This document shows positions 17,414-26,651 of a stretch of DNA of 64,000 nt, one piece after another. The stretch is from NCBI GenBank assembly GCA_020632755.1, contig JACKEY010000021.1:18980-82979 (forward strand). Direction: 5' to 3'. The DNA comes from Alphaproteobacteria bacterium. GTDB taxonomy: Bacteria > Myxococcota_A > UBA796 > UBA2385. The translations under genes and the position numbers were made by a program. How positions within the stretch are numbered: position 1 is the first letter of the stretch; every line of letters begins with the position of its first letter. The notes beneath the pieces were generated by a model. The model did no database searches. It saw only the letters and a program-made list of their open reading frames with translations, and was not told the DNA's origin.

Positions 17414-19065
17414 CCCTGCTGCTGCCCCTGCTGCTGGCCTGCGTCCGGGACCCCTTCTTCTCGGCGGTACCCCAGGACAGCGGGACCGACACGCCCGGAC
17501 CGATGCTGGTCCCCCTCGACGATGTCGCGCTGGCCCGCCGGATCAGCATCGACCTGCGCGGCGTCGCCCCCTCCATCGAAGAGCTCGACCGGGTCCAGGC
17601 CGACCCCGCCGCCCTCGACCGCCTCGTCGACGAGTGGCTGGTCGACCCTCGCCACGAGTCGCGGCTGGTCGACCTGTTCGCGGACCGCTGGAAGACCCGG
17701 GTCGACGCGCTCAACGTGCCCGCCAGCGACTTCGATCTGGCCGACCGCGAGCTCGACTTCCTGCGCAGCGTCGAAGACGAGCCCCTGCGGCTGCTGGCCT
17801 GGGTCGGCGCTCGCGACCTGCCGTGGACCGAGATCGTCCAGGCCGACCACACCATGGCCAACGACACGCTGCTGTCGATGTGGGATCTCTCGCCGGTCGA
17901 CGACCTGGACCCCGGCGCCGACGGCTGGGTGCCCGCCCGCTACGGCGACGCCCGGCCCCCAGGCGGCGTGCTGATGTCGAACGGGCTGTGGTGGCGGTAC
18001 ACCAGCACGCTCAACAACTTCAACCGCGGCCGCGCCAACGCGCTGACCGAGCTGCTGCTCTGCCACGACCACCTGACGCGCCCGGTGGCTTTCGAGGGCG
18101 TGACCGACTTCACGACCGAGGCGCTCGAAGAGGCCATCCGGACGAACGAAGGCTGCGTCTCCTGCCACAGCAGCGTCGACCCCGTCGCCAGCGCCCTGTT
18201 CGGCTTCTGGTGGTACGACGACAAGGACGCCACCGAGATGAGCCGCTACCACCCGGAACGCGAGCCCCTGGGCGCCGACTGGCTGGGTCAGCCGGCGGCG
18301 ATCTCCGGGGTCCCGGTGACCGGCGCCGGGGCGCTGGGCACGGTGGTGGCGGCCGACCCGCGCTTCCTGCCCTGCGCGGTCGAGCAGGTGGCCGAGGCAC
18401 TGTGGGGGCGGCGCCACGACGCCGACGACCTGGCCGTCCTCGACGATCTGCGGGACGCCTTCGTCGACGGCGACCTGCGCCTGTCGGCGCTGATCCGCGC
18501 GACCCTGGCGACCGATGCCTACCGGGCGGGCGCGCTCGGCGAAGGGGCCGACGACGCGCTCGCGGCCGCCGCCACGACCCGGCGGCTGATGGGTCCCGAG
18601 CTGCTGGCGGACGTGGTCGAGGACCTGACCGGCCACCGGTGGACCTTCGAGGGCTACGATCAGCTCACCAACGACATCGTGGGCTACCGGGTCATGGCAG
18701 GAGGCGTCGACGGGCTGGTGGTGCTGCGCCCCGATCCCCTGCCCACGCTGACCCGGTCGCTGGTGATCCGCCGCCTGGCCCAGGCCGCGGCGGCGGATGT
18801 GGTCGCCTCCGACGGTGCCATCGACAGCGGGCGGCGCCTGTTCCGGGACGGCGACGACCTGGCGGCGCTGACCCCCGACGACGAAGCCTGGCGCGCCCAG
18901 GTGGTGCAGCTGCACCGCCGGATCCTGGGCACCGTCCCCGACGACGACCGGGTCGCGGACCTCGCCGCGCTCTACACCGCGGTCTCCGACGCCGCCGATC
19001 CCGACCAGGCGTGGGCCTCGGTGGTGTCGCTCATGCTGCGCGATCCCGCGTTCTGGAGCTACTGA
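17410..19065 (+). CDS. DUF1549-like secreted heme-motif protein
   Basis: A 551-aa protein with lipobox LLLAC (Cys11). An N-terminal ALARRISIDLRGVAPSIEELDRV stretch resembles DUF1549 of planctomycete and myxobacterial secreted proteins. A CVSCH motif at 249-253 followed by SVDPVASALFGF resembles the DUF1588 cytochrome-like site. The C-terminal part is helical. These proteins are usually encoded next to DUF1501 proteins, as here (one-base TGATG overlap downstream). Biochemical role is unknown. The CxxCH suggests a covalent heme. Confidence 0.78.
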   Translation: MTLLLPLLLACVRDPFFSAVPQDSGTDTPGPMLVPLDDVALARRISIDLRGVAPSIEELDRVQADPAALDRLVDEWLVDPRHESRLVDLFADRWKTRVDALNVPASDFDLADRELDFLRSVEDEPLRLLAWVGARDLPWTEIVQADHTMANDTLLSMWDLSPVDDLDPGADGWVPARYGDARPPGGVLMSNGLWWRYTSTLNNFNRGRANALTELLLCHDHLTRPVAFEGVTDFTTEALEEAIRTNEGCVSCHSSVDPVASALFGFWWYDDKDATEMSRYHPEREPLGADWLGQPAAISGVPVTGAGALGTVVAADPRFLPCAVEQVAEALWGRRHDADDLAVLDDLRDAFVDGDLRLSALIRATLATDAYRAGALGEGADDALAAAATTRRLMGPELLADVVEDLTGHRWTFEGYDQLTNDIVGYRVMAGGVDGLVVLRPDPLPTLTRSLVIRRLAQAAAADVVASDGAIDSGRRLFRDGDDLAALTPDDEAWRAQVVQLHRRILGTVPDDDRVADLAALYTAVSDAADPDQAWASVVSLMLRDPAFWSY

Positions 19066-20348
19066 TGGGGCGCTTCGACCCCCGCACCAGCCGCCGCCAG
19101 GTCCTGGCCCTGGCCGGGCTCGGCGGCCTGGCCGCGATGCTGCCCGGCCCGCTGCGGGCGCAGGCGCGTCGCGCGGGGGGCGGGCGGCACCGCTTCCTGT
19201 TCGTGTTCTGCCCCGGCGGCTGGGACCAGGTCCAGGTCTTCGCGCCGATCTTCGACAACGACGCGATCGACCGGGAGTTCCCGGCCACCGCCGCCAACGT
19301 CGGCGGCATCGACTTCGTCGACGGCGACTCCCGGCCGGCGGTGCGCAGCTTCTTCGAGGACTGGGCCGACCGGACCTGCATCGTCAACGGCATCCAGATC
19401 CAGTCGGTCGCGCACGAGATCTGCCGCAAGCTCGTGATGACCGGCGGCAGCCGCGGCGACCGCGACGACTGGGCCAGCCGCCTGGCCGCGGCCGACAGCG
19501 CAGGGCTGGCGATGCCCTTCGCGCACCTGGGCGGCCCCGCCTTCCCCGTGGCCCACGGCGACGCCATCGTGCGGGTCGGCGAGGCCGGGCAGCTGCCGGG
19601 GCTGCTCGACGGCGGCGCCCTGGCCGAGTCGGATCTGCCGCACGACGCGCCGACGGACGCCGTCCAGGCCCTCGAGGAGTCCTTCCACGCGGCGCGGGTG
19701 GCGGAGCTCCAGGCCCGCGCCGGCCGGGGTCGGGAGCGGGCGCTGTTCGATGCCGAGGCCCTGGCGGTGGAGCGTGCGGCGCGGCTGGCCGCGTTGGGGG
19801 ACCGGCTTGCCCTGGACGACGCCAGCGACACCGCCGCGGCCGCCCGGGTCGTGGCCGAGCTGTTCGAGCAGGACCTGGCCCGCTGCGGCATGGTCACCTG
19901 CATGGGACGAGGCGGTGGCGGCTGGGACACGCACTCCGGCAACGAATTCCAGGACCGCCACTTCGACCTGTTGTTCTCGTCCCTGGGCGACATCATGGTC
20001 GACCTGGCCGAGCGCCCGGGCAGCGGCGGCGGCAGCCTGCTCGACGAGACCACGGTGGTCGTGATGAGCGAGATGGGCCGCGTGCCCGCGCACAACGCCT
20101 CGGCCGGCAAGGAACACTGGACGTGGACCAGCGCGATGCTGGTCGGCGCCGGCATCGCCGGCGGCCGGACGGTCGGCGGCTGGTCCTACGACGTCGAGGG
20201 GTTGCCCACCGACCTGCGCAGCGGCGAGACCGGGGACGGCGGCGTGACGCTCCAGCCGGGCCACCTGGGGGCGACCCTGCTGGCCCTGGCCGACGTCGAC
20301 CCCGACGAGGGCAGCGACCTGCCCCCGATCGAAGCCGTGCTGGCCTAG
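19065..20348 (+). CDS. DUF1501 family protein, Tat-exported
   Basis: A 427-aa protein with a Tat-type signal (SRRQVLALAGLGGLAAM at 9-25, cleavage after RAQA). The DUF1501 domain belongs to the alkaline-phosphatase/sulfatase-like fold; visible signatures are the WDTHSG segment (about 287-292) and a late GRVPAHN...GKEHW segment. No bound-metal assignment is certain. It is the last gene of the three-gene operon and starts inside the stop of the DUF1549-like gene. In planctomycetes the same pair is very common but unassigned. Folded export by Tat suggests a cofactor or metal (inference). Confidence 0.85.
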   Translation: MGRFDPRTSRRQVLALAGLGGLAAMLPGPLRAQARRAGGGRHRFLFVFCPGGWDQVQVFAPIFDNDAIDREFPATAANVGGIDFVDGDSRPAVRSFFEDWADRTCIVNGIQIQSVAHEICRKLVMTGGSRGDRDDWASRLAAADSAGLAMPFAHLGGPAFPVAHGDAIVRVGEAGQLPGLLDGGALAESDLPHDAPTDAVQALEESFHAARVAELQARAGRGRERALFDAEALAVERAARLAALGDRLALDDASDTAAAARVVAELFEQDLARCGMVTCMGRGGGGWDTHSGNEFQDRHFDLLFSSLGDIMVDLAERPGSGGGSLLDETTVVVMSEMGRVPAHNASAGKEHWTWTSAMLVGAGIAGGRTVGGWSYDVEGLPTDLRSGETGDGGVTLQPGHLGATLLALADVDPDEGSDLPPIEAVLA

Positions 20349-20356
20349 GCAGCGCC

Positions 20357-21799
20357 GTGCACGAGGTGCTCGTCGTCGGCGCCGGCTTCTCCGGCCTGGG
20401 CATGGCCATCGGGCTGCAGCGCGCCGGTCGGAGGGACTTCGTGGTGCTCGACAAGCGCGACGGGGTGGGCGGCACCTGGCGGGACAACCGCTACCCCGGC
20501 GTCGCCTGCGACGTGCCCAGCCACCTGTACAGCTTCTCCACCCACCAGAAGGCCGACTGGAGCCGCGCCTACGCGCCGGGCGACGAGATCCGCCGCTACC
20601 TCGAGGACTGCGTCGACCGGGCCGGCCTCGCGCCGCACCTGCGCCTGGGCGAGCGCCTGCGGAGCGCCCGCTGGTCCGACGAAGCCGGCGGGCACTGGCA
20701 GATCGAGACCGACCGTGCGAGCGAGCAGGCCCGCAGCCTGGTGCTGGCCCTCGGCCCGCTGCACCTGCCGCAGATCCCCGAGCTTCCGGGCGCCGACCGG
20801 TTCGCCGGCCGCGCCGTGCACACCGCCCGCTGGCCCGACGACCTGGACCTGACCGGCAAGCGGGTCGCGGTCATCGGCACCGGGGCGAGCGCCATCCAGG
20901 TCGTGCCCGCCATCGTCGACCGCGTGGCCGCCCTGACGGTGTTCCAGCGCACGCCTCCCTGGCTGCTCTCCCGGCACGACCGCCCCATCGGCCCGACCGA
21001 GCAGCGCCTCTATCGGGACCTGCCCGGCGCCCTCGCCCTGCGTCGGGCGGGCCTGTGGCTGCGCGGCGAGCTGCGCGGCACCGCCCTGTTCGAGGATCCG
21101 CGCCTGATGGCCATCGCCACCCGGATGGCGCAGCGGCACCTGCGCGCCCAGGTCGCGGACCCCGCCCTGCGCCGGCGCCTGACGCCCGACTACACCATCG
21201 GCTGCAAGCGCATCCTGCTGTCCGACGACTACTACCCGGCCCTGCAGCGCCCCCACGTGCGGCTGGTCGACGGCGGCGCGGCCCGCCTCGACGAACACGG
21301 CGTGGTCGATGCACACGGCGACCACCACGCCGCCGACGTGATCGTGTGGGCCACCGGCTTCCAGACCCTGCCCAACCTGACCCGGATCCCCGTCGTGGGG
21401 CGGGACGGGCGCAGCCTGGCCGAGACCTGGGCGGCGGGGGCCGAGGCCTTCCTGGGCACCGTGGTGCACGGCTTCCCGAACCTGTACCTGCTCCTGGGGC
21501 CCAACACGGGCCTCGGGCACTCCAGCATGGTGCTGATGATCGAGGCCCAGGTCCGCCTGGTGCTGGACGCCCTGGGCCGGCTGGACCGCCCGGGGGCACG
21601 CCCGGTCGAGATCCGGGCCGAAGCCCAGGCGGCCTTCAACGCAGGCGTACAGCGCGACCTGCAGGGCACCGTCTGGCAGACGGGCTGCCACAGCTGGTAC
21701 CTGGACGAAGACGGCACCAACCGGACCCTGTGGCCCCACGGCACCTGGCGGTTCATGCGCGAGACCGGGGCCGTCGCGGACGGCGCCTGGGAGGAGTGA
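20357..21799 (+). CDS. Flavin-containing monooxygenase, Baeyer-Villiger type
   Basis: A 480-aa cytosolic enzyme with an FAD-binding GAGFSG (8-13), a GGTWRDNRYPG segment, the Baeyer-Villiger fingerprint F-A-G-R-A-V-H-T-A-R-W-P (149-160) and a second NADPH-binding GTGASAIQ. It likely oxidises ketones or hydroxylates a small substrate with NADPH and O2. Substrate unknown. GTG start, eight bases after the DUF1501 stop, so possible read-through from that operon. The lipase-like gene follows 30 bases on. Confidence 0.9.
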   Translation: MHEVLVVGAGFSGLGMAIGLQRAGRRDFVVLDKRDGVGGTWRDNRYPGVACDVPSHLYSFSTHQKADWSRAYAPGDEIRRYLEDCVDRAGLAPHLRLGERLRSARWSDEAGGHWQIETDRASEQARSLVLALGPLHLPQIPELPGADRFAGRAVHTARWPDDLDLTGKRVAVIGTGASAIQVVPAIVDRVAALTVFQRTPPWLLSRHDRPIGPTEQRLYRDLPGALALRRAGLWLRGELRGTALFEDPRLMAIATRMAQRHLRAQVADPALRRRLTPDYTIGCKRILLSDDYYPALQRPHVRLVDGGAARLDEHGVVDAHGDHHAADVIVWATGFQTLPNLTRIPVVGRDGRSLAETWAAGAEAFLGTVVHGFPNLYLLLGPNTGLGHSSMVLMIEAQVRLVLDALGRLDRPGARPVEIRAEAQAAFNAGVQRDLQGTVWQTGCHSWYLDEDGTNRTLWPHGTWRFMRETGAVADGAWEE

Positions 21800-21817
21800 C
21801 GCAGGCCACGAGGCTGC

Positions 21818-21823
21818 TACGGT
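21818..21823 (+). promoter_or_regulatory. TACGGT -10-like element, leaderless start
   Basis: TACGGT ends exactly six bases before the GTG of the lipase-like gene. That would place transcription start at or next to the start codon. No ribosome site is visible there. Confidence 0.3.
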
Positions 21824-21829
21824 CGCTGC

Positions 21830-22930
21830 GTGCAGCACGTCTTCCTGGTCCCCGGCTTCTTCGGCTTCTCCAGCATCGGGGGCATGCGCTACTTCACGCA
21901 CGTGCACGCCTTCCTGGCCGCCAGCCTGCGGGCGCGCGGCGTGGATGCGCAGCTGCACGAGGTCGCGACGCTGCCGACCGCCACCCTGCAGCGGCGGGCC
22001 GGTCGGCTGGCCGAGGCGATCCTGGCCCGCACCGGGCCGGACGACGCCGTGCACGTCGTCGGCCACTCGACCGGCGGGCTCGACGCCCGCATCCTGACCG
22101 GCCCCGCCGGGGCGTCGCTGGCCGACGGCCGCTGGGCGGCCCGCCGGGGCCAGGTGCAGAGCGTGATCGGGGTGGCGAGCCCCCACGCGGGCGCACCGGT
22201 GGCGGACTTCTTCTCGACCCTGCAGGGCGAGCGGGTGCTGCACCTGCTGTCGCTGTTCACCCTGCACGTCGTCCGGCTGGGGAGCTTCGCGACCGAGCCC
22301 GCCAACCTGCTGCTGGCCGCCGCGAGCAAGGCCGGCTCGCTGGATGGGGTCGAAGCCGGGCTGCTCGACGACGTGCGCAAGGGTGTGCTGGCCGACTTCG
22401 ACGCCGGCAGGCGGGACGAGCTGCAGGCCTTCTTCCGAGAGGTGCGCGCCGACCGCAGCCTGCTGCTGCAGCTGCGCCCCGCCGGCATCCGCGCCCTGCG
22501 CGACAGCCTGGTCGAGGACCCCCGTGTCGCCTACGCATCCGTGGTGCTGATGGCCGCAAGGCCGCGGCCGAACCCCGCCGGACTGCTGGACGTCTCGCAC
22601 CGGCTCTACCGCCGCCTCCATCGCCTGGCCGGCTGGCCCGACGAGCGACCGCCTCCTGCCACCGACCCGCGACCCCTGTCGCCGCGGCTCGGCCGCACGC
22701 CGGAACCCTGCGACAGCGACGGCATCGTGCCGACCCTGGCCCAGGTCCACGGTCGCCTCCTGCACGTGGACCGCGGCGATCACCTCGACGTGCTGGGCTA
22801 CTTCGACGGTCCCGGCAGTCGCCCGCCCCACGTCGACTGGCTGCGCAGCGGCTCGGCCTACGGCCGCCCGGCCTTCGAGGCGACCTGGTCGGCCGTCGCC
22901 GCCTTCATCGCCGGCCAGGTGGGTTGCTGA
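21830..22930 (+). CDS. Lipase/esterase-like alpha/beta hydrolase
   Basis: A 366-aa protein. The opening VFLVPGFFGF gives the oxyanion-hole turn. The nucleophile elbow is GHSTGG (Ser80), with a later DSDGIVP acidic region and GDHLDVLGYF histidine region that could complete the triad. Triacylglycerol-lipase-like. There is no signal peptide, so probably cytosolic. GTG start without a clear ribosome site. It follows the Baeyer-Villiger monooxygenase closely; monooxygenase plus esterase is a logical pair, since the esters formed can be hydrolysed (inference). Confidence 0.82.
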   Translation: MQHVFLVPGFFGFSSIGGMRYFTHVHAFLAASLRARGVDAQLHEVATLPTATLQRRAGRLAEAILARTGPDDAVHVVGHSTGGLDARILTGPAGASLADGRWAARRGQVQSVIGVASPHAGAPVADFFSTLQGERVLHLLSLFTLHVVRLGSFATEPANLLLAAASKAGSLDGVEAGLLDDVRKGVLADFDAGRRDELQAFFREVRADRSLLLQLRPAGIRALRDSLVEDPRVAYASVVLMAARPRPNPAGLLDVSHRLYRRLHRLAGWPDERPPPATDPRPLSPRLGRTPEPCDSDGIVPTLAQVHGRLLHVDRGDHLDVLGYFDGPGSRPPHVDWLRSGSAYGRPAFEATWSAVAAFIAGQVGC

Positions 22931-22981
22931 TCGAAATCCGTGCTTAGGGCACCTCCCTCCCCTCCCCCCTCGGAGCCCCCC

Positions 22982-23665
22982 GTGACCGCCCTCCCGACCG
23001 ACCGCCTCGCCCCGCAGCACCCCGATCGCCTGCAGCTCTACAGCGTCAACACCCCCAACGGGAAGAAGATCGGCATCGCGCTCGAAGAGCTGGGTGTGCC
23101 CTACGAAGCCCACACCGTGCACATCGGCAAGGGCGACCAGCACCGGCCCGAGTTCCTGGCGATCAACCCCAACGGCAAGATCCCGGCCCTCATCGATCCC
23201 GACGGCCCGGGCGGCGAGCCGCTGGCCATCTTCGAGTCCGGCGCCATCCTGTTCTACCTGGCCGAGAAGTACGGCAAGCTCATCCCGGCCGACGCGGCCG
23301 GCCGCAGCCGGGCCCTGCAGTGGACCTTCTTCCAGGCGGCCAACGTGGGCCCGATGTTCGGCCAGTTCGGCCACTTCGCGATGTTCGCCAAGGGCAAGAC
23401 CGACAGCTACGGCGAGGAGCGGTACAAGGCCGAGGTCATCCGCCTGCTCGGCGTGCTCGACCGCCAGCTCGAAGGCCAGGACTGGCTGATCGGCGAGTAC
23501 AGCATCGCCGACATCGCGACCGTGCCCTGGGTCGGCGGCATCAGCTTCTACAAGGCCGAAGAAGCCGTCGGCCTGGCCGACTTCCACAACGTGGTGGCCT
23601 GGATGGAGCGGTTCAACGCCCGGCCGGCCGTGCAGCGCGGCCTCGCGGTGACGCCCTTCACCTGA
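22982..23665 (+). CDS. Glutathione S-transferase family protein (YghU/YfcG-like)
   Basis: A 227-aa protein with an N-terminal thioredoxin-like domain (SVNTPNGKKIGIALEELGVPYE, GDQHRPEFLAINPNGKIPALID) and a C-terminal helical domain. The Asn-rich NTPNGKK motif and the INPNGKIP cis-Pro loop are characteristic of the nu-class disulfide reductases YghU and YfcG. GTG at 22982 has GGAG six bases upstream, preferred over an upstream TTG or other in-frame start. Confidence 0.88.
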   Translation: MTALPTDRLAPQHPDRLQLYSVNTPNGKKIGIALEELGVPYEAHTVHIGKGDQHRPEFLAINPNGKIPALIDPDGPGGEPLAIFESGAILFYLAEKYGKLIPADAAGRSRALQWTFFQAANVGPMFGQFGHFAMFAKGKTDSYGEERYKAEVIRLLGVLDRQLEGQDWLIGEYSIADIATVPWVGGISFYKAEEAVGLADFHNVVAWMERFNARPAVQRGLAVTPFT

Positions 23666-23687
23666 GCCGGACCCCGCGCCCGGCTCA
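23663..23687. terminator. Hairpin including both convergent stop codons
   Basis: TGAGCCGG, 9-base loop, CCGGCTCA. The arms begin with the GST stop and end with the channel-gene stop. Plausible shared terminator, without a U-tract. Confidence 0.5.
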
Positions 23688-25631
23688 GTAGGTCGAGAGC
23701 AGGACCACCTGGTCGCCCGGGGCCAGCGCCAGCCGCTGGTCGCGGGTGGGGCCCAGCTGGACCTCGCCGCCGACGCGGACGCCGAGCGCGACCTCACCCC
23801 GCCGCCAGGCAGCCCGCTGGACCTCGTCGAACCGGCAGGACGGGCCGAGCGCCAGCTCCTCCACCCCGCGGAAGCACAGCTCGGCCCCGCCGACGGTGAA
23901 CAGCTCGTCGACGACCAGCCCGACCTCGGGCCGCAGCGCGACCTGGGCCAGCACGTGGCTGAGCAGCGCGGGGCTCAACAGCACCTCGCCCGAGCGGTTG
24001 TGGAACAGCGCCACGTTGCTCGGGTCCAGCACCTCGATGACGACCTCGGGCCGGCGGTCCTCGTCGGGCAGCACGCTGTCCAGGACCAGGTAGCCGAGCA
24101 GGGACCGGGCGTCCGAGACCTCGCCGCTGGCCGAGCGGCCGCGACCGATGAACACGACCTTGTCGTAGTCCCCGGGAGCCAGGCGGCGCTGGACGTCGGC
24201 CAGCGCATAGTCGCCTTCGATGTGCTGGACGACGATGTGCTGGGGGGCGAAGCCGGCGTCCCGCAGCTCGGCCTCGCGCGCCTCGACCCCCAGCAGGGAC
24301 ACGACGTCGATCCGGAAGCGCTCGCTGCCGTAGGTGTCCAGCTCGGCGAGCAGATCGGGCACCTTGCTGCTCCACCCGCACAGCAGCAGGCGCCGCTCGC
24401 CGGCCAGGCGATCCCGGACGGTGGCGCGCTGATCCTGCGAGGGCGCCGGTCCGGTCGCCACAGCGCCGGCGCGCGCGTCTTCGTAGCTCCGGGCCATCAC
24501 GACGCAGACGTCATCGGCTTCGAGGCGGAAGTCCCCCGGCGGGTTGAGGTGGGGCACGCCGCGCCGGCCCTCCTGCCGGACCACCCCCATCAGCACGCCC
24601 GTGGGGAAGCGCACGACGGCGTCGTGGAACCGCAGCCCCGCCAGCTCCGGCAGCTCGTGGAAGTACAGGTTGTGGCCGCGGTGGCGGTCCAGCAGCTCGC
24701 CGATGACGTGCGACAGGCCGGCGTGGCGCAGGCTGTGGGCCAGGAGGCGCCCGACCAGCAGGTCCCCGGGGATCAGGTCCAGCTGCCCGCGGTAGGCGTC
24801 GCGCACGACCTGCAGGACGCGGTGGTCCTTGACCTCGGCGACGATGCGTGGCGGGAAGGCGCTGTCGACGACCTGGGGGTGATGGACCAGCGACAGCAGC
24901 GCCTTGACCGTCGCTGCGTCCCGGGTGCTCTCTTCTTCGCCCTCGTCGCCGGCCGGCAGCAGGATGGCGGCGGCGTGCAGGAAGTCGACCCGCTCCAGGT
25001 GGTCCAGGCGCAGCCGCGAGCCCGAGCGCAGGATGACCCGCCGGTCGTCCCAGAAGGGCCCCAGCCGCGAGCGCAGGTCGCTGCGGTAGTCGGCGTCGAC
25101 CTCGTCGGCCATCACGACGATCCGCAGGTCGTGGGCCTTGCGACGGCTCAGGAAGCGCTCGACCCGGGCCTGGGACAGCATCAGCTCGCGGATCAGCACC
25201 GCCACGCGCTCGGAGCTGCCCAGCACCAGGAAGTGGTCGCGCATCACGATCGGGGTCTCGCCGCGCTCCAGCTGCCGCATCGTGGCGTCCAGCCACTGCG
25301 TCATGATCGCGATGAGCGCGCCCATGAACATGACGTAGCCGCAGACCGTCACGAAGGTGGAGATCAGCCTGCGCACGGCGCCTTCGTCGTCGCCCAGGTA
25401 GCCGGGGTCGGTCAGCCGCAGGAAGGCCCACCAGACCGAGTCGCCCAGCGAGCCGTCGACGGGTGCCAGCACGAAGGCGGCCAGGCCGCCGGCCGCCGCG
25501 ACCAGGAACAGCACCAGCGCGATGAAGCCCAGTCGGAACAGGGCCCCGCGCAGCAGGAAGCGCTCCAGGCGGAACTGCGCGGCGCGGCGCCACGGCCGCG
25601 TCCACGCACGCGGGCCGGTGGAGGGGGACAT
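23685..25631 (-). CDS. CASTOR/POLLUX-like ion channel with RCK domains
   Basis: A 648-aa membrane protein. It has two transmembrane segments near the N-terminus (about 29-55 and 88-112) with a re-entrant pore region between them (LTDPGYLG), then two RCK/TrkA-N-like repeats. The first has the HFLVLGSSERV Rossmann turn, the second RRLLLCGWSSKV. A C-terminal TrkA-C-like beta part follows. This is the layout of CASTOR/POLLUX (DMI1)-type channels. It is expected in the inner membrane, gated by a ligand bound to the RCK ring. Ion preference cannot be read. Confidence 0.82.
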   Translation of the reverse strand: MSPSTGPRAWTRPWRRAAQFRLERFLLRGALFRLGFIALVLFLVAAAGGLAAFVLAPVDGSLGDSVWWAFLRLTDPGYLGDDEGAVRRLISTFVTVCGYVMFMGALIAIMTQWLDATMRQLERGETPIVMRDHFLVLGSSERVAVLIRELMLSQARVERFLSRRKAHDLRIVVMADEVDADYRSDLRSRLGPFWDDRRVILRSGSRLRLDHLERVDFLHAAAILLPAGDEGEEESTRDAATVKALLSLVHHPQVVDSAFPPRIVAEVKDHRVLQVVRDAYRGQLDLIPGDLLVGRLLAHSLRHAGLSHVIGELLDRHRGHNLYFHELPELAGLRFHDAVVRFPTGVLMGVVRQEGRRGVPHLNPPGDFRLEADDVCVVMARSYEDARAGAVATGPAPSQDQRATVRDRLAGERRLLLCGWSSKVPDLLAELDTYGSERFRIDVVSLLGVEAREAELRDAGFAPQHIVVQHIEGDYALADVQRRLAPGDYDKVVFIGRGRSASGEVSDARSLLGYLVLDSVLPDEDRRPEVVIEVLDPSNVALFHNRSGEVLLSPALLSHVLAQVALRPEVGLVVDELFTVGGAELCFRGVEELALGPSCRFDEVQRAAWRRGEVALGVRVGGEVQLGPTRDQRLALAPGDQVVLLSTY

Positions 25632-25676
25632 GGGCGGGTCCGGGGCAGGTGGCCGCGTGAGCGGGAGGCAGCCAGT

Positions 25677-26606
25677 CTACCGCGCAGCCCCCGGCGAGCA
25701 GCCCGCGAGCGCCGCGGCCAGCGAGGCGGCGTACCGGGCGCCGAGCTCGGGGCCTTGCTCCGGGTACAGGTAGGGCTCGATGAGCTCGAGCTCCATCACC
25801 CGCAGCGTGCCGTCGTGGCGGACGAGATCGACCCGGGCGTAGAGGAGGTCCGCGGGCGCGACGCCGGGCACCGCATCGAGCACGGCGCGGGCGACCGCGA
25901 GGTCCGCGTCCGTCGGCGTCAGCCGCTCCTCGCGCCCGCCGTAGATGGACTGCACCCGGTAGTCGCCGGCCGCCGGCCGCTTGCGCAGGGCGTGGCTGAG
26001 GACGCCGCCGCAGAACAGGAAGGACAGCTCCCCTTCGTCGCGGATCGCCGGCAGGAAGGGCTGGATCAAGGCGCCGCCGGGCGGGCGGGCGTCGGCGGGC
26101 GGCAGCGACTGGCCCGCGAACAGCTCGACCTGCCGGTAGGCGCTGGCGCCGACGACGGGCTTGGCGACCAGGTGTGGGTTGTCCAGGGCGACGAAGGCGT
26201 CGGCCACGGTCGCTTCGTCCACGCGCTCCACCCACCGGGTCGGCACCGTGGGCGCCCCGGCGGCCGCCAGGTCGCGCAGGTAGCCCTTGTCGGCGTTCCA
26301 GCGCACCACGGCGGGTGGGTTGAGCACCGGCACGCGTGCGGCCCAGCGGTCCAGCCGCTCCAGGAAGGCAGCCACCCGCGGCGCGTAGTCCCAGGTCGTG
26401 CCGATGACGACGGCGTCGTGGTCGTCGATGGACCAGCCGCCGGGCCCCGGGCCCTCGGCGTCCCAGACCCGCAGCTGCAGGTCGATGCCCAGGGCCGCGC
26501 AGGCCGGCTGCAGGGCCGCCCACTGCAGCTCCAGCTCGAACAGGTCGTCGCGCCCCCCGAGCGAGCCGGGGACCATGTCGGAAGACGTCAGCCAGGCGAT
26601 GCGCAT
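25677..26606 (-). CDS. ATP-grasp domain protein
   Basis: A 309-aa cytosolic protein. The N-terminal Rossmann-like part is followed by ATP-grasp features: LVAKPVVGAS at about 140-155 (phosphate-binding Lys), GALIQPFLP, GELSFLF, and the metal-binding RVDLVRHDG ... VMELELIEPYLY near the C-terminus. ATP-grasp enzymes ligate a carboxylate to an amine through an acylphosphate. It resembles RimK/glutathione-synthetase-like members that are often annotated only as hypothetical. Substrate unknown. Same strand as the channel gene, 45 bases apart. Confidence 0.8.
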   Translation of the reverse strand: MRIAWLTSSDMVPGSLGGRDDLFELELQWAALQPACAALGIDLQLRVWDAEGPGPGGWSIDDHDAVVIGTTWDYAPRVAAFLERLDRWAARVPVLNPPAVVRWNADKGYLRDLAAAGAPTVPTRWVERVDEATVADAFVALDNPHLVAKPVVGASAYRQVELFAGQSLPPADARPPGGALIQPFLPAIRDEGELSFLFCGGVLSHALRKRPAAGDYRVQSIYGGREERLTPTDADLAVARAVLDAVPGVAPADLLYARVDLVRHDGTLRVMELELIEPYLYPEQGPELGARYAASLAAALAGCSPGAAR

Positions 26607-26651
26607 GGCCCCGCCTAGCTCCGTCGGACGCGGCGCGCCGCTGCCGGATCG

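Noticed and set aside
20345..23797. A 1150-codon minus-strand frame opposite the monooxygenase, lipase and GST genes
   Set aside because: Complementary-strand shadow; the plus-strand genes have full family motifs.
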